Made by a program: the position numbers and the translations under genes
Shown: positions 53,689 through 62,440 of the stretch, piece after piece
How the letters are laid out: each line of letters begins with the position of its first letter
How positions within the stretch are numbered: position 1 is the stretch's first letter
The notes under the pieces: model-generated
Seen by the model: the letters and a program-made list of their open reading frames with translations, nothing else
The model's database searches: none
What the model was told of the DNA's origin: nothing
NCBI GenBank assembly: GCA_900314905.1
Contig: OMXA01000008.1
Location: 1-64,000 of the forward strand
Length of the DNA: 64,000 nt
Reading direction: 5' to 3'
Source of the DNA: an uncultured Erysipelotrichaceae bacterium
Lineage (GTDB): Bacteria; Bacillota_I; Bacilli_A; Erysipelotrichales; Erysipelotrichaceae

Positions 53689-53718
53689 TTGTAACTGCTT
53701 GTGCCAAGCAAATATAAT
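53689..53718 (+). promoter_or_regulatory. phnD promoter with internal palindrome
   Basis: -35 TTGTAA and -10 TATAAT with 18-bp spacing. The spacer contains GCTTG-TGC-CAAGC (53697-53709), a second possible operator. Confidence 0.6.
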
Positions 53719-53749
53719 GTTTACGTGTTTGAATACACAGGAGGAAAGA

Positions 53750-54913
53750 ATGGAAATCAAGAAGTCTCTGGCTTCACTGCTGGCAATCGCAATGCTGGCA
53801 GGCTGCAGTTCTGGTTCTGCAGCAACCTCAACCGCTGAAGCATCCGCAGCTGCTACCGATGCTGCTACTGCTGCAGCTACTGCTGCTGCCGACGACGGTT
53901 CTCAGACAAAGGCAGCTCCTGCTGAGACAGGCTCCAAGGACATCGACAAGCTCACGTTCCAGTTCGTGCCGTCCAAAGATGCAGATGTCATCATCACCGG
54001 TACCGCTGGTCTGGATCAGCTGGTCATTGATGAAATGGCAAAGAAAGGCTACAACATCGGTTCGGTCGACATCTCTGTCGGTACTTCTTATGAAGCAACC
54101 GGTGAAGCACTCGCGGCAGGAACCATTGATGTAGGCTGGCTGCCAGGCGGAACTTATGCACTGTATTCTGATGAGTGCGATGTCATCCTGACTGCTACCC
54201 GCAACGGTCTGTCCAACGATTCCACCAATCCGGCTGACTGGAATGGCGAAGCAAATGCAACGAAGAAAGATGGACCGCAGGTTACTTACTATCGTACTCT
54301 GATCTATGCGACTCCGTCTGAGTATGGCAAGAAGCTTGCTGAAAAGGTCAACAATGGCGAGGCTCTTACCTGGGATGATCTGAATCAGGCGAACTGGGGT
54401 GTCATGAATGTCTCCAGCTCTGCCGGCTACATCTATCCGTCTCTCTGGCTCATGAATAACTACGATGGCAAGAAGATCACGGATCTCGATCATGTTCAGA
54501 CTCTGGATTCCTATGGTTCTGCATTCCAGCAGGCTGCAGCAGAATCCCTCGACATCATTGTCTGCTACGCAGATGGCCGCAACGATTATGAAGCAGCCTG
54601 GACGCTGCCGACGGATCAGCAGGATGACACCGGCAAGCAGGGTATGGGACGTTCTGATTCCATCTGGAATGAACTGAATGTCATCGGTGTCGGCGACAAG
54701 ATCTACAATGATACGGTTGCTGTTACCATGGCTAATCCGGATATCTACAATACGGAATTCATCACTGCTCTGCAGGATTCCCTGATTGATATCATCGGAA
54801 CCGATGAAGGAAAGCAGATCTTCTCTGTGTATTCTCATACCGGATATCAGAAGGCTGCAGATTCTGACTACGATATTGCCCGTGCTGCTCTGAAGGCAGT
54901 AGACGAGAACTGA
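53750..54913 (+). CDS. phnD: PhnD-type substrate-binding lipoprotein
   Basis: A binding protein for a phosphonate-type ABC importer. The 387 residues start at the ATG after AGGAGGAAAGA, with signal peptide and lipobox LAGC at residues 16-19 (AMLAGCSSGS), then a 45-residue Ala/Thr-rich linker and the binding fold (about 65-387). LTFQFVPSKDADVI resembles the PhnD first strand, and NVSSSAGYIYPSLWLMNNY resembles the phosphonate-contact SSSSG loop. Phosphite, hypophosphite or another ligand cannot be excluded. The transporter genes phnC-phnE-phnE lie 3.4 kb downstream on the same strand, after an opposite-strand cassette; it has its own terminator. Confidence 0.85.
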   Translation: MEIKKSLASLLAIAMLAGCSSGSAATSTAEASAAATDAATAAATAAADDGSQTKAAPAETGSKDIDKLTFQFVPSKDADVIITGTAGLDQLVIDEMAKKGYNIGSVDISVGTSYEATGEALAAGTIDVGWLPGGTYALYSDECDVILTATRNGLSNDSTNPADWNGEANATKKDGPQVTYYRTLIYATPSEYGKKLAEKVNNGEALTWDDLNQANWGVMNVSSSAGYIYPSLWLMNNYDGKKITDLDHVQTLDSYGSAFQQAAAESLDIIVCYADGRNDYEAAWTLPTDQQDDTGKQGMGRSDSIWNELNVIGVGDKIYNDTVAVTMANPDIYNTEFITALQDSLIDIIGTDEGKQIFSVYSHTGYQKAADSDYDIARAALKAVDEN

Positions 54914-54934
54914 GTTTTCTCAGAAATCGATCTG

Positions 54935-54967
54935 AAAAGGATTGCGGAAGTTCCGCAATCCTTTTTT
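54935..54967. terminator. Bidirectional terminator between phnD and the M20 peptidase
   Basis: A 13-bp stem AAAAGGATTGCGG/CCGCAATCCTTTT has a 5-nt loop and T-runs on both strands. Confidence 0.85.
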
Positions 54968-54987
54968 CATTCCTGCTTGAATGGAAT

Positions 54988-56427
54988 TCAGAATTTCCAG
55001 TTCTCCAGGAAGTACTGATAGAAATCGATGGCATCGCTCAGTGCCCGAAGATCTGCATTTTCATTATCACTATGCATCGATGCCAGCTGTTCTGAAGTCA
55101 ATCTCAGCGGATAGAAGCGCAGACAGTTCTCGGTGAGTTCAGCAAAGTGGCGATTATCCGTTCCACCCGTCATCACATACGGAGAGATGCCGCAGTCAGG
55201 AAACTTTTTCCGGATGCAGGAAACGAGATACTGATATACCTCGGAATTCTGCGGGGTGATCGGGGATGCTTCACGAGAGCTGAGTACTTCCAGCTTCAGG
55301 TCATACTTGTCTGCTCTCTGCTTCAGAATCGCAAGGCTTTCTTTCAGGCCTTGAGTGAATCCGGTTCTGAGATTGGCGACGACATAGGCTTCCGACGGAA
55401 TGACATTCGTCGCATCCGATCCTTTCATCTCTGTGAAGCAGATCGTCGTTCCAAGCAATGCATCTGCCTGAGCATTCACCTTTCCCATGATTCTTTCGAG
55501 CAATGGCTTATAGAGCCAGAGGTTTGCAAAGAGATATCTCATCGGGAAAGAGAATGATGGTGCCATGTTCTCAAACATCGCCTGCACATGGGGTGTGAAC
55601 TTCCGTTCATACAGATGAGAATGACTGACTTCATGCATGAAGTCGGCAAGTCTGGTTACCGCCGTTTCCGCATGGGGAGCACTGGAATGACCTCCTTCGC
55701 CGCAGGCAGTGATCTTCACATCGGCATAGCCTTTCTCAGTAATTCCGATGACAGCATACGGCCGATCCATACATGCCATTGCCTTGTCGACAACCGCACC
55801 TCCTTCGTCCCATGCACAGGCCAGCTTCACCCCATGTGCTTTCAGATACTTCACAGCAGCTTCAGCACCTGGTCCGCTGTTTTCTTCATTCACGGAGTAT
55901 TCCAGCCAGACGTCCCGTCCGGGAACGAAGTTTCTGGTCAGCAGGTTCTCTATAGCAGACATCTGGCAGAACTGATTGCATTTGTCATCCATGACTCCTC
56001 TGCCATAGATCTTTCCTTCATGAATCTCGCCGCCATAGGGAGGATACTTCCAGTTATCCGCATCCGCAGGAACCGTATCCTGATGTCCCATCATCAGGAT
56101 GGCAGGCAGGTCTGAACGCTTTCCTTTCCAGTGATAGAGAAGCACACCATCCATTTCTGTTTTCTCAAGGTTCTTCGCGCAGAGCGGAAAGAGTTCATCG
56201 ATGGTCTTGTGATACTGCTTGAATGCCGACAGGTCTTCGCCGGGAAGTCTGGAATCTGTCTGAATCTGAATGAGCCTGGCAAAGCGGTTTCCCATGTCTT
56301 CCAGTTCTTCGTCATTCCTGGAAGAAGGAAGACGCTCAGCAGCGGCTGGTGCTTTGCATTGTGCTGCTTTGATCAATGTGACTGCAGCGAGGATCAGGAT
56401 TGCAGCGAGTATGATCAGTCCTGCCAT
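54988..56427 (-). CDS. M20 family metallopeptidase (PM20D1-like)
   Basis: A 479-residue zinc-dependent hydrolase. The N-terminal hydrophobic stretch (MAGLIILAAILILAAVTLIK) looks like a membrane anchor. Metal and catalytic motifs are MMGHQDTVPA, GRGVMDDKCNQF and NEENSGPGAEA, with HSSAPH and GGTDNRHF later. The family consensus DEE reads NEE here; both Glu residues are kept. Substrates of related enzymes are dipeptides or N-acyl amino acids. It is the last of a three-gene unit behind two membrane proteins, which suggests uptake and hydrolysis of a small amide or peptide (inference). Confidence 0.9.
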   Translation of the reverse strand: MAGLIILAAILILAAVTLIKAAQCKAPAAAERLPSSRNDEELEDMGNRFARLIQIQTDSRLPGEDLSAFKQYHKTIDELFPLCAKNLEKTEMDGVLLYHWKGKRSDLPAILMMGHQDTVPADADNWKYPPYGGEIHEGKIYGRGVMDDKCNQFCQMSAIENLLTRNFVPGRDVWLEYSVNEENSGPGAEAAVKYLKAHGVKLACAWDEGGAVVDKAMACMDRPYAVIGITEKGYADVKITACGEGGHSSAPHAETAVTRLADFMHEVSHSHLYERKFTPHVQAMFENMAPSFSFPMRYLFANLWLYKPLLERIMGKVNAQADALLGTTICFTEMKGSDATNVIPSEAYVVANLRTGFTQGLKESLAILKQRADKYDLKLEVLSSREASPITPQNSEVYQYLVSCIRKKFPDCGISPYVMTGGTDNRHFAELTENCLRFYPLRLTSEQLASMHSDNENADLRALSDAIDFYQYFLENWKF

Positions 56428-56428
56428 A

Positions 56429-57082
56429 TCAGATTCTCCCCTTCTTATAAAGCAGATGTCCGATTGCCATTGATATCACAGCAAGGACAACCACCATGAT
56501 CGAGACCATTGACGTAAGCGAAGGGACCAGCCAGAAAATCACTGCCGATAAGACCCATGGCATGACTGCTATCTTCGGATACTTGCGGATATAGACAAAC
56601 CCCATCGCTCCGAATAATGCAGAGACTACCGTCTTGAAGGCAGGCTGCAGGACCGGATTTTCCAGAATCGGCGTCAGCGGAACAATCAGCAGAACGCCGG
56701 CTGCGATGACCAATGTGGTTACGATCGTGCTGGCAGCGATGGCAATGGTGGAAATCACTTCGTTTTCATCTGTTCCTACTTCTGTTCCGGCAATGTCTCT
56801 TGCATTCATGGCACATGGCACTTTCAGATTGGCAAGGTTGCCAGAGATGAAGCCGAGGTAGGTTCCGCCGGTTCCTAATAATGGCGCGTAGGTAATTACT
56901 TCGAGAATGCCGGAAGGAACGTACTGGATCAGCATTGCCAATAGCGCTGCCCAGTAGCCGTCATTGAAGGTGAACGAGGTATGGAACACCAGGCAGACCA
57001 CGAATGGCACTGCAATCATGAGACCAAGCATGAGGAACCCGGAAATCCTTCCGAAGCGATGCATCTGATCGTTATAGTTCAT
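56429..57082 (-). CDS. Polytopic membrane protein of unknown function
   Basis: 217 residues with about six membrane helices (for example ISGFLMLGLMIAVPFVVCLV and VIAAGVLLIVPLTPIL) and a hydrophilic loop CAMNARDIAGTEVGTDENEV. Not recognised. The ATG at 57082 is preferred, with GAGG eight nt upstream; a GTG three codons earlier would use the DUF5058-like gene's end. It follows the DUF5058-like gene by 10 nt and precedes the M20 peptidase. Probably a transporter component paired with the larger membrane protein. Confidence 0.75.
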   Translation of the reverse strand: MNYNDQMHRFGRISGFLMLGLMIAVPFVVCLVFHTSFTFNDGYWAALLAMLIQYVPSGILEVITYAPLLGTGGTYLGFISGNLANLKVPCAMNARDIAGTEVGTDENEVISTIAIAASTIVTTLVIAAGVLLIVPLTPILENPVLQPAFKTVVSALFGAMGFVYIRKYPKIAVMPWVLSAVIFWLVPSLTSMVSIMVVVLAVISMAIGHLLYKKGRI

Positions 57083-57092
57083 CTTCTTCACC

Positions 57093-57866
57093 TCAGAGGA
57101 ATGTGCTCATGCCAGGGAACAGGAACTGGCCTATCACGGCACATGCCATTCCGATCAGCATGCTGAAGGATAATGCATAGCTTTCCAGCCACCTGATATG
57201 CTTTTTCCTTATCAGCATCTGGAAGAATGCCATCGCCGCCATAGCGGAGCAGAACGCGATGAGCGGAAGCACATTCGGGGTTCTGGCAGCTGAGGATACC
57301 TGCACTGTTCTGAGATAGGAAACTGCATCGCCCAGATAGGCAGCGATCATGCCGATGAACATCGAGGACAGCAGAATATCCGATGCCTTAGGATCTCCTT
57401 TTGCCTGCTTGAGAATCCGGTTCTGATACTTCCGGAAGAAGAATAAAGTGAAAATCAGTCCTGACAGAATGGTCACGCTCATGCCGAGCACAATGGAAGC
57501 ATAATCTCCTGCTGTCATCATATTGCTCGGCAGTTCTCCGATGCCTAAGCCCTTTGCGAGATTATTGGCCGTAGAACTTTCATAATGCAGCGCCCCGAGA
57601 ACACTCAGTCTGATCCATGGGATCGGGATGCCAAGAGAAGGTGCCAGAGCAAGCACTCCGATCAGAATGCCGATGCTCGGCACGATCGTGAAGCTCGCCG
57701 AGGACTGCACTGCCTGCTTCATCACCTGTTCGTCCATCCCGATCTCCCTTCCGTGTTTCCATGCTTTCTTCAGGTAGAGAACTGCCTGGATCAGCACGCC
57801 GCACACTATGATGACTGCCAGGAGATACATGGGAAAGGAATTCGCTGTTTCAAGAATCTGTTCCAT
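57093..57866 (-). CDS. DUF5058-like membrane protein
   Basis: 257 residues with about six helices. The motif SSASFTIVPSIGILIGVLAL and the following PSLGIPIPWIRLSVLGALHY strongly resemble the DUF5058 group (assignment from memory of the pattern). It is the first gene of the unit with the second membrane protein and the M20 peptidase. AAAGGGGGA precedes the ATG. A TATAAT -10 and a cre-like site overlap its promoter, so it may be under catabolite control. Two small membrane proteins plus a hydrolase resemble a transporter-hydrolase module. Confidence 0.75.
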   Translation of the reverse strand: MEQILETANSFPMYLLAVIIVCGVLIQAVLYLKKAWKHGREIGMDEQVMKQAVQSSASFTIVPSIGILIGVLALAPSLGIPIPWIRLSVLGALHYESSTANNLAKGLGIGELPSNMMTAGDYASIVLGMSVTILSGLIFTLFFFRKYQNRILKQAKGDPKASDILLSSMFIGMIAAYLGDAVSYLRTVQVSSAARTPNVLPLIAFCSAMAAMAFFQMLIRKKHIRWLESYALSFSMLIGMACAVIGQFLFPGMSTFL

Positions 57867-57893
57867 ATGGAAATCCCCCTTTTATTACCTGTG

Positions 57894-57933
57894 ATTATAT
57901 TGCACAAAGTGATCTTCAGAGAAAACGGTTTCG
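57894..57933 (-). promoter_or_regulatory. Promoter with cre-like site of the DUF5058/M20 unit
   Basis: The -10 TATAAT is at 57894-57899. AGAAAACGGTTTCG (57920-57933) is palindromic around CG and resembles a CcpA operator with mismatches at the outer positions. It would cover the -35. Confidence 0.4.
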
Positions 57934-58042
57934 GAAATAGCCCGTACTTCTGCACAAGCTATGCAAACATGCTGATTCTGGCTGGTGATCTGTCCTTTCT
58001 GATTGTGCACCAGTCAGAGTAAAATAAGGAGGGAGAATATAC

Positions 58043-58240
58043 ATGGAAGACAGAAAATATGTCCGCAGAAATGAAGATCGGGATCTGGATGACCGGGATC
58101 TGATCCGGCAGGAAGAAATACTGGCTGAGGATAATGCCAGAAAGCAGAAAGGCGGTTTCCAGATTCTGAGAATGATCGTGATGTGCCTGGTCCTGATTGC
58201 GGTCGTCTTCGTGCTGATCAGGCTGCTGATCAAGGCGTGA
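58043..58240 (+). CDS. Small single-pass membrane protein (65 aa)
   Basis: 65 residues: a highly charged N-terminus (MEDRKYVRRNEDRDLDDRDL) and a C-terminal membrane helix (MIVMCLVLIAVVFVLIRLLI). AGGAGG precedes the ATG by about 10 nt, and a TAAAAT -10 lies upstream. Unrecognised; short tail-anchored proteins of this sort often modulate larger membrane proteins. It lies 81 nt before phnC on the same strand and may be co-transcribed. Confidence 0.7.
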   Translation: MEDRKYVRRNEDRDLDDRDLIRQEEILAEDNARKQKGGFQILRMIVMCLVLIAVVFVLIRLLIKA

Positions 58241-58321
58241 GAGAAAGCAGAAAACTGAATTTATTCCGCATACTTTGCATTCTTCTATTACAATATATCC
58301 GTTAAACAAGGGGATAACTTC

Positions 58322-59104
58322 ATGAGTATTGAGTTCAGAGATGTATCTAAGACCTACCCGAATGGAACCAAGGGACTCCAGCATGTGAATCTCACCATCG
58401 AGCAGGGCGAATTCGTTGCGATCATCGGTCTTTCCGGTGCTGGCAAATCCACGCTGATCCGTACGATCAACCGCATGATTGATATCACGGACGGCCAGCT
58501 GATTGTAGATGGAACTGATGTCATGACGCTGAAGGGAAAGGATCTCAGAAAGTTCAGAAGGAAGATCGGCATGATTTTCCAGTCATTCAATCTGATCACG
58601 CGTTCTACGGTCATCAAGAATGTCCTGACTTCGAATGTTCCGGATATGCCATGGTATAAGGTGCTGTTCGGGTATTATTCCAAGGAGCAGAAGATGAAGG
58701 CTCTGGAGGCACTGGATAAAGTCAATATTCTGGACAAGGCATACAGCCGCTGCGATGAGCTTTCGGGCGGACAGATGCAGCGTGTTGCTCTGGCCAGAAC
58801 GCTGAATCAGAATCCTTCGATTATTCTGGCGGATGAGCCGGTTGCGTCTCTGGATCCGATCATGGCTGATGTGGTCATGAGCGACTTTGCCAGAATCAAT
58901 AAAGACATGAATATCACAATTCTGCTGAATATCCATCATGTGGATCTGGCTATGAAATATGCAACCAGGGTGATCGGGATCCGTCAGGGACATGTAGTCT
59001 ATGATGGTCCTGCTTCGAAGGTGACCAAGGAAGTTCTGGATGAGGTTTACCAGGGCAAGGAAATTCCTACCACGGAAAATGATAAGGGCGGTAAGAAAGC
59101 ATGA
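58322..59104 (+). CDS. phnC: Phosphonate ABC transporter ATP-binding protein
   Basis: The ATPase of the importer. The 260 residues have Walker A IIGLSGAGKSTLIRTINR, the Q-loop IGMIFQSFNLI, signature LSGGQMQRVALARTL, Walker B IILADEPVASLDP and the H-loop LLNIHHVDLA. The sequence MSIEFRDVSKTYPNGTKGLQ is PhnC-type. AAGGGG lies 9 nt before the ATG. The stop overlaps the first phnE by 4 nt. Its binding protein is probably PhnD at 53.7-54.9 kb. No C-P lyase or phosphonatase genes are in the window. Confidence 0.95.
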   Translation: MSIEFRDVSKTYPNGTKGLQHVNLTIEQGEFVAIIGLSGAGKSTLIRTINRMIDITDGQLIVDGTDVMTLKGKDLRKFRRKIGMIFQSFNLITRSTVIKNVLTSNVPDMPWYKVLFGYYSKEQKMKALEALDKVNILDKAYSRCDELSGGQMQRVALARTLNQNPSIILADEPVASLDPIMADVVMSDFARINKDMNITILLNIHHVDLAMKYATRVIGIRQGHVVYDGPASKVTKEVLDEVYQGKEIPTTENDKGGKKA

Positions 59105-59946
59105 GCACTGCAGAAACTTCCAGGCCTGCTCTGTTTGACAGGATTTTCAAGCCGGAGCATATTGTCCTGGAGAATGGACATGCGATTGATCGTCCGAAGA
59201 GCAGAATGCCGCTGATTCTGACTGTGCTCGTGATTGCAGTCTGGATCTCGGTGGTGGCAACCGGATTCAATTTCCATACGATCTATGAGCGCAGCTATCA
59301 GCTGACGGTTATTCTTGGGCAGATCTTCCAGCCGAAATGGAGCTATCTCGATAAGGTGTGGAAGCCTCTGATCGAAACGATCAAGATGTCTCTGATGGGC
59401 ACGATCGTCGGCTGCCTGCTTGGTCTGCCGATGGCGATTTTCGCTTCCACGAACATCAATAAGAATAAGCCGGTGGTTGTGATTCTGCGTCTGATCCTGG
59501 CAGTGCTTCGTTCCGTGCCGACGCTGATCTATGCGTATATGTTTGCATTGATCTACTCTCTTGGTGCATTTGCCGGAACCATTGCTATCGTGATTTTCAC
59601 GCTTGGCATTGTCGCCAAAATGCTCTATGAGTCCATTGAGACAATCGATATGAAGCCGTATGAGGCAATGGTAAGTTTCGGTGCCAATACGCTGCAGGCC
59701 TTCTGGGCAGCATGCATGCCTCAGATTCTGCCGACTTATCTGGATGACTGCCTGTACTGCTTCGAGCTGAATGTACGTGCTTCTTCGATTCTCGGTTATG
59801 TCGGAGCAGGGGGTCTTGGCGTCCTGATCCGCGAACGTACCGGTCTTCGTGATTATACGGATCTTGGAACGGTATTGCTGACGCTGTTCGTGGTCGTTCT
59901 TCTGATCGACTGGCTGAGCGACTGGCTGCGTTCCAAGCTGTCATGA
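59101..59946 (+). CDS. phnE: Phosphonate ABC transporter permease (first copy)
   Basis: A 281-residue membrane permease of the PhnE family with about six helices. The coupling (EAA) loop appears in SIETIDMKPYEAMVSFGANT followed by LQAFWAACMPQILP. The N-terminal 40 residues are longer than a minimal permease. The start overlaps phnC (ATGA), indicating coupled translation. It pairs with the second permease 15 nt downstream as a heterodimer. Confidence 0.93.
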   Translation: MSTAETSRPALFDRIFKPEHIVLENGHAIDRPKSRMPLILTVLVIAVWISVVATGFNFHTIYERSYQLTVILGQIFQPKWSYLDKVWKPLIETIKMSLMGTIVGCLLGLPMAIFASTNINKNKPVVVILRLILAVLRSVPTLIYAYMFALIYSLGAFAGTIAIVIFTLGIVAKMLYESIETIDMKPYEAMVSFGANTLQAFWAACMPQILPTYLDDCLYCFELNVRASSILGYVGAGGLGVLIRERTGLRDYTDLGTVLLTLFVVVLLIDWLSDWLRSKLS

Positions 59947-59961
59947 GGGGGAGGTTTCTAG

Positions 59962-60807
59962 ATGAGCATAAAGAAAGAAAGCGGAGCGGAGCAGTCTGCC
60001 CGCATCCTGGAAACGCTTCAGGCAGAGCCGAACTACTTCTGGGCACGGTGCATCACCTTCCTGATCCTTCTGGTTCTGGTGATCTGGAGTTCTTCTTCCA
60101 TTCATTACAACGGGATTGCCAGCAAGGGTTCTGAGGTTGCATATGGAATTCTCAACGGCATCACGCATCCGGATCAGAGCATGCTGTTCAGCACTTCTAC
60201 TTCCGGAGTTCCGTTTCTGATTCTGCAGACGATTGCAATTGCAGTGCTGGGCACGATCTTCGGAGGAATTCTGGCGATTCCGGTTTCATTCCTGGCTTCC
60301 ACGAATATTGTTCCGAAGTGGATCGCATATATCTTCCGGGCACTGATTCTTCTGATCCGCACGATTCCGTCACTGGTATGGGCTCTCGTATGGATCCGCG
60401 TTACCGGTCCTGGTCCGTACTGCGGTGTCGTCACGCAGTCGATCTGCTCGATCGGCATGATTTCCAAGATGTATATCACTGCCATTGAGGATCTGGATAC
60501 AGGCATTCTGGAATCTCTGGATGCGGCCGGATGCACGACCTTCCAGAAGATCCGCTGCGGCATTCTTCCGCAGTTAAGCGCAAGCTTTGTCTCGACGGTA
60601 ATCTATCGTTTCGATATCAATCTCAAGGATGCGACCACGCTTGGTATCGTCGGTGCCGGCGGTATCGGTGCAGCCCTGGTTCAGGCAATCTCGGGAAACC
60701 GCTGGTCAATTGTCGGCTCGTTCCTGATTGCTCTGATCATTCTGGTTCTGATCATTGAGTGGTGCTCCACGAAGATCCGGGCAAGACTGGCTCACGGCAG
60801 ACAGTAA
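59962..60807 (+). CDS. phnE: Phosphonate ABC transporter permease (second copy)
   Basis: A 281-residue permease homologous to the first copy. The coupling loop reads ITAIEDLDTGILESLDAAGC followed by TTFQKIRCGILPQLS. The C-terminal GIVGAGGIGAALVQAISGNR stretch matches PhnE. A GAGGGGGAGG ribosome site lies about 8 nt before the ATG. A terminator follows the gene by 9 nt. Two permeases plus one ATPase is the usual phn importer composition. Confidence 0.93.
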   Translation: MSIKKESGAEQSARILETLQAEPNYFWARCITFLILLVLVIWSSSSIHYNGIASKGSEVAYGILNGITHPDQSMLFSTSTSGVPFLILQTIAIAVLGTIFGGILAIPVSFLASTNIVPKWIAYIFRALILLIRTIPSLVWALVWIRVTGPGPYCGVVTQSICSIGMISKMYITAIEDLDTGILESLDAAGCTTFQKIRCGILPQLSASFVSTVIYRFDINLKDATTLGIVGAGGIGAALVQAISGNRWSIVGSFLIALIILVLIIEWCSTKIRARLAHGRQ

Positions 60808-60816
60808 TATCAGTTC

Positions 60817-60844
60817 AGAGATGCGGGATTCCGCGTCTCTTTTC
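60817..60844 (+). terminator. Terminator of phnC-phnE-phnE
   Basis: A 10-bp stem AGAGATGCGG/CCGCGTCTCT (one G-U) with loop GATT and TTTTC. Confidence 0.75.
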
Positions 60845-60848
60845 ATGG

Positions 60849-60878
60849 TTGAGAACGCAGCAGCGTTTCGCCTATAAT
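60849..60878 (+). promoter_or_regulatory. Promoter of the 5'-nucleotidase-like gene
   Basis: TTGAGA and TATAAT with 18-bp spacing, just after the phnE terminator; start about 25 nt before the gene. Confidence 0.65.
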
Positions 60879-60910
60879 ACATACGCAGATTGGGGATACG
60901 AATAAAGAAG

Positions 60911-62431
60911 ATGAAAAACAGAATCCGGATTCTTGCGACCAGCGATTTGCATGGTTCGATTTATCCATACAGTTACGCAGATGGGAGTGAGACCGCCCAG
61001 GGCATGGCAAGACTCTCCACTTTGATTCAGTCGCTCAGGGATGATAACACCCTGCTGATTGATAATGGCGATACCCTCCAGGGCACCCCGCTTACCTATT
61101 TCCATTATCGCTACCATCATGACTGGGTCTGTCCGATGACGACTGTCATGAATCTCATGGGCTATGACTATGTGAATATCGGCAATCATGATTTTGATTA
61201 TGGCGAACAGGCATTGCAGAATCATCTGAACCTGCTGAAGGCTCCATGCATTACCAGCAATGTCAGCATCTCCGGAACTCCGCTTGGCCCGAATTATGTA
61301 ATCCGGGAAATCGGCGGAAAGAAACTGGCGATCTTCGGCATCGTCACGCAGTACGTTCCGCATTGGGAAGCGAAGAAGAATATCCGTCACTCAAAGTTCA
61401 GGGATGCGTATGAAACGGCAGCGAAAACCGTTCAGCTGGTCCGCAGCCTGGAAAAGCCGGATTATGTGATCGGAGTCTATCATGGCGGGTTTGAGCGGAA
61501 TCTGAAGAATGGATATCCGACGGGAGAGCTGACTGGGGAAAATGAAGGCTATGAGATGATGCGTTCGATCCCGGGTCTCGATATCCTGATTACGGGGCAT
61601 ACGCATACCGCGGAATGCGGAAAGGCCTTCCATACGGTTTATACGCAGACGAGCGATAGTGCAAAGGATATTGCCTGCATTGATATCTATACCGATACCG
61701 GAGTGATTGAGCCTCAGATTCTGAAGGCGGACTGTGAGCCGGATGAAAAGATCCTCGATGCCGTGAAAAATGAGGAAGAAGAATGCCAGAAGTGGCTGGA
61801 CACGCCGATCGGAACTTCCAGGGTCAATCTGCAGATTGCGGATGAGATGGATGCGCGTCTGCATAAGAGCCAGTGTGTTACCTTCCTGAATATGGTGCAG
61901 AAAGAAGCGACTGGGTCTGATCTCTCCTGCACGCCGCTGTTCCTGCATGCGACGGGATTTCCTTCTGAAATCACGATGCGTAATATCGTCAGCACCTATC
62001 TGTTTCCGAATACGCTTGTCGTAAAAGAGATTTCCGGGAAAGTGCTGAGAGAGTATCTTGAAAAGGATGCTGAGTTCTGGTCAATCCGGAATGATGCGAT
62101 CATCGTTTCGCCATGGATGGACTATCCGAATCCTCAGCATTACAACTATGACATGGTTGATGGGATCGAATATACCATCCGGGTTTCGGAAGATCCCGGA
62201 CATCGGATTGAAAAGCTGACGTATCAGGGCAAGGATATAACGGATGATATGTCATTTACCATGAGCATGAATAATTACCGGGCTTCCGGCGGAGGTGACT
62301 TCTCCATGATCGCTTCCTGCCCGACGGTCAAGGAAGTTCCGATTTCGATGGTTGAGCTGATCGCGGATTATATTCTGGAACATAAAGTGATTGATTTCAG
62401 ACCGGTGAATAATATCACGGTCGTGAAGTGA
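60911..62431 (+). CDS. 5'-nucleotidase/2',3'-cyclic phosphodiesterase-like metallophosphoesterase
   Basis: A two-domain phosphoesterase of 506 residues. The catalytic domain has TSDLHGSIYPY (DxHG), IDNGDTLQGTPL (GDxxQG), NIGNHDFDYG (GNHD), IGVYHGGFER and ILITGHTHTAECG (GHTHT), giving the full dinuclear metal site. The C-terminal substrate domain contains the specificity motif SMNNYRASGGGDFSM. No signal peptide is seen, unusual because relatives are often exported; it may be intracellular. Another promoter and terminator separate it from phnE. The ATG at 60911 is the most likely start, although the nearest ribosome site is weak. Confidence 0.92.
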   Translation: MKNRIRILATSDLHGSIYPYSYADGSETAQGMARLSTLIQSLRDDNTLLIDNGDTLQGTPLTYFHYRYHHDWVCPMTTVMNLMGYDYVNIGNHDFDYGEQALQNHLNLLKAPCITSNVSISGTPLGPNYVIREIGGKKLAIFGIVTQYVPHWEAKKNIRHSKFRDAYETAAKTVQLVRSLEKPDYVIGVYHGGFERNLKNGYPTGELTGENEGYEMMRSIPGLDILITGHTHTAECGKAFHTVYTQTSDSAKDIACIDIYTDTGVIEPQILKADCEPDEKILDAVKNEEEECQKWLDTPIGTSRVNLQIADEMDARLHKSQCVTFLNMVQKEATGSDLSCTPLFLHATGFPSEITMRNIVSTYLFPNTLVVKEISGKVLREYLEKDAEFWSIRNDAIIVSPWMDYPNPQHYNYDMVDGIEYTIRVSEDPGHRIEKLTYQGKDITDDMSFTMSMNNYRASGGGDFSMIASCPTVKEVPISMVELIADYILEHKVIDFRPVNNITVVK

Positions 62432-62440
62432 GGAGGAGCT

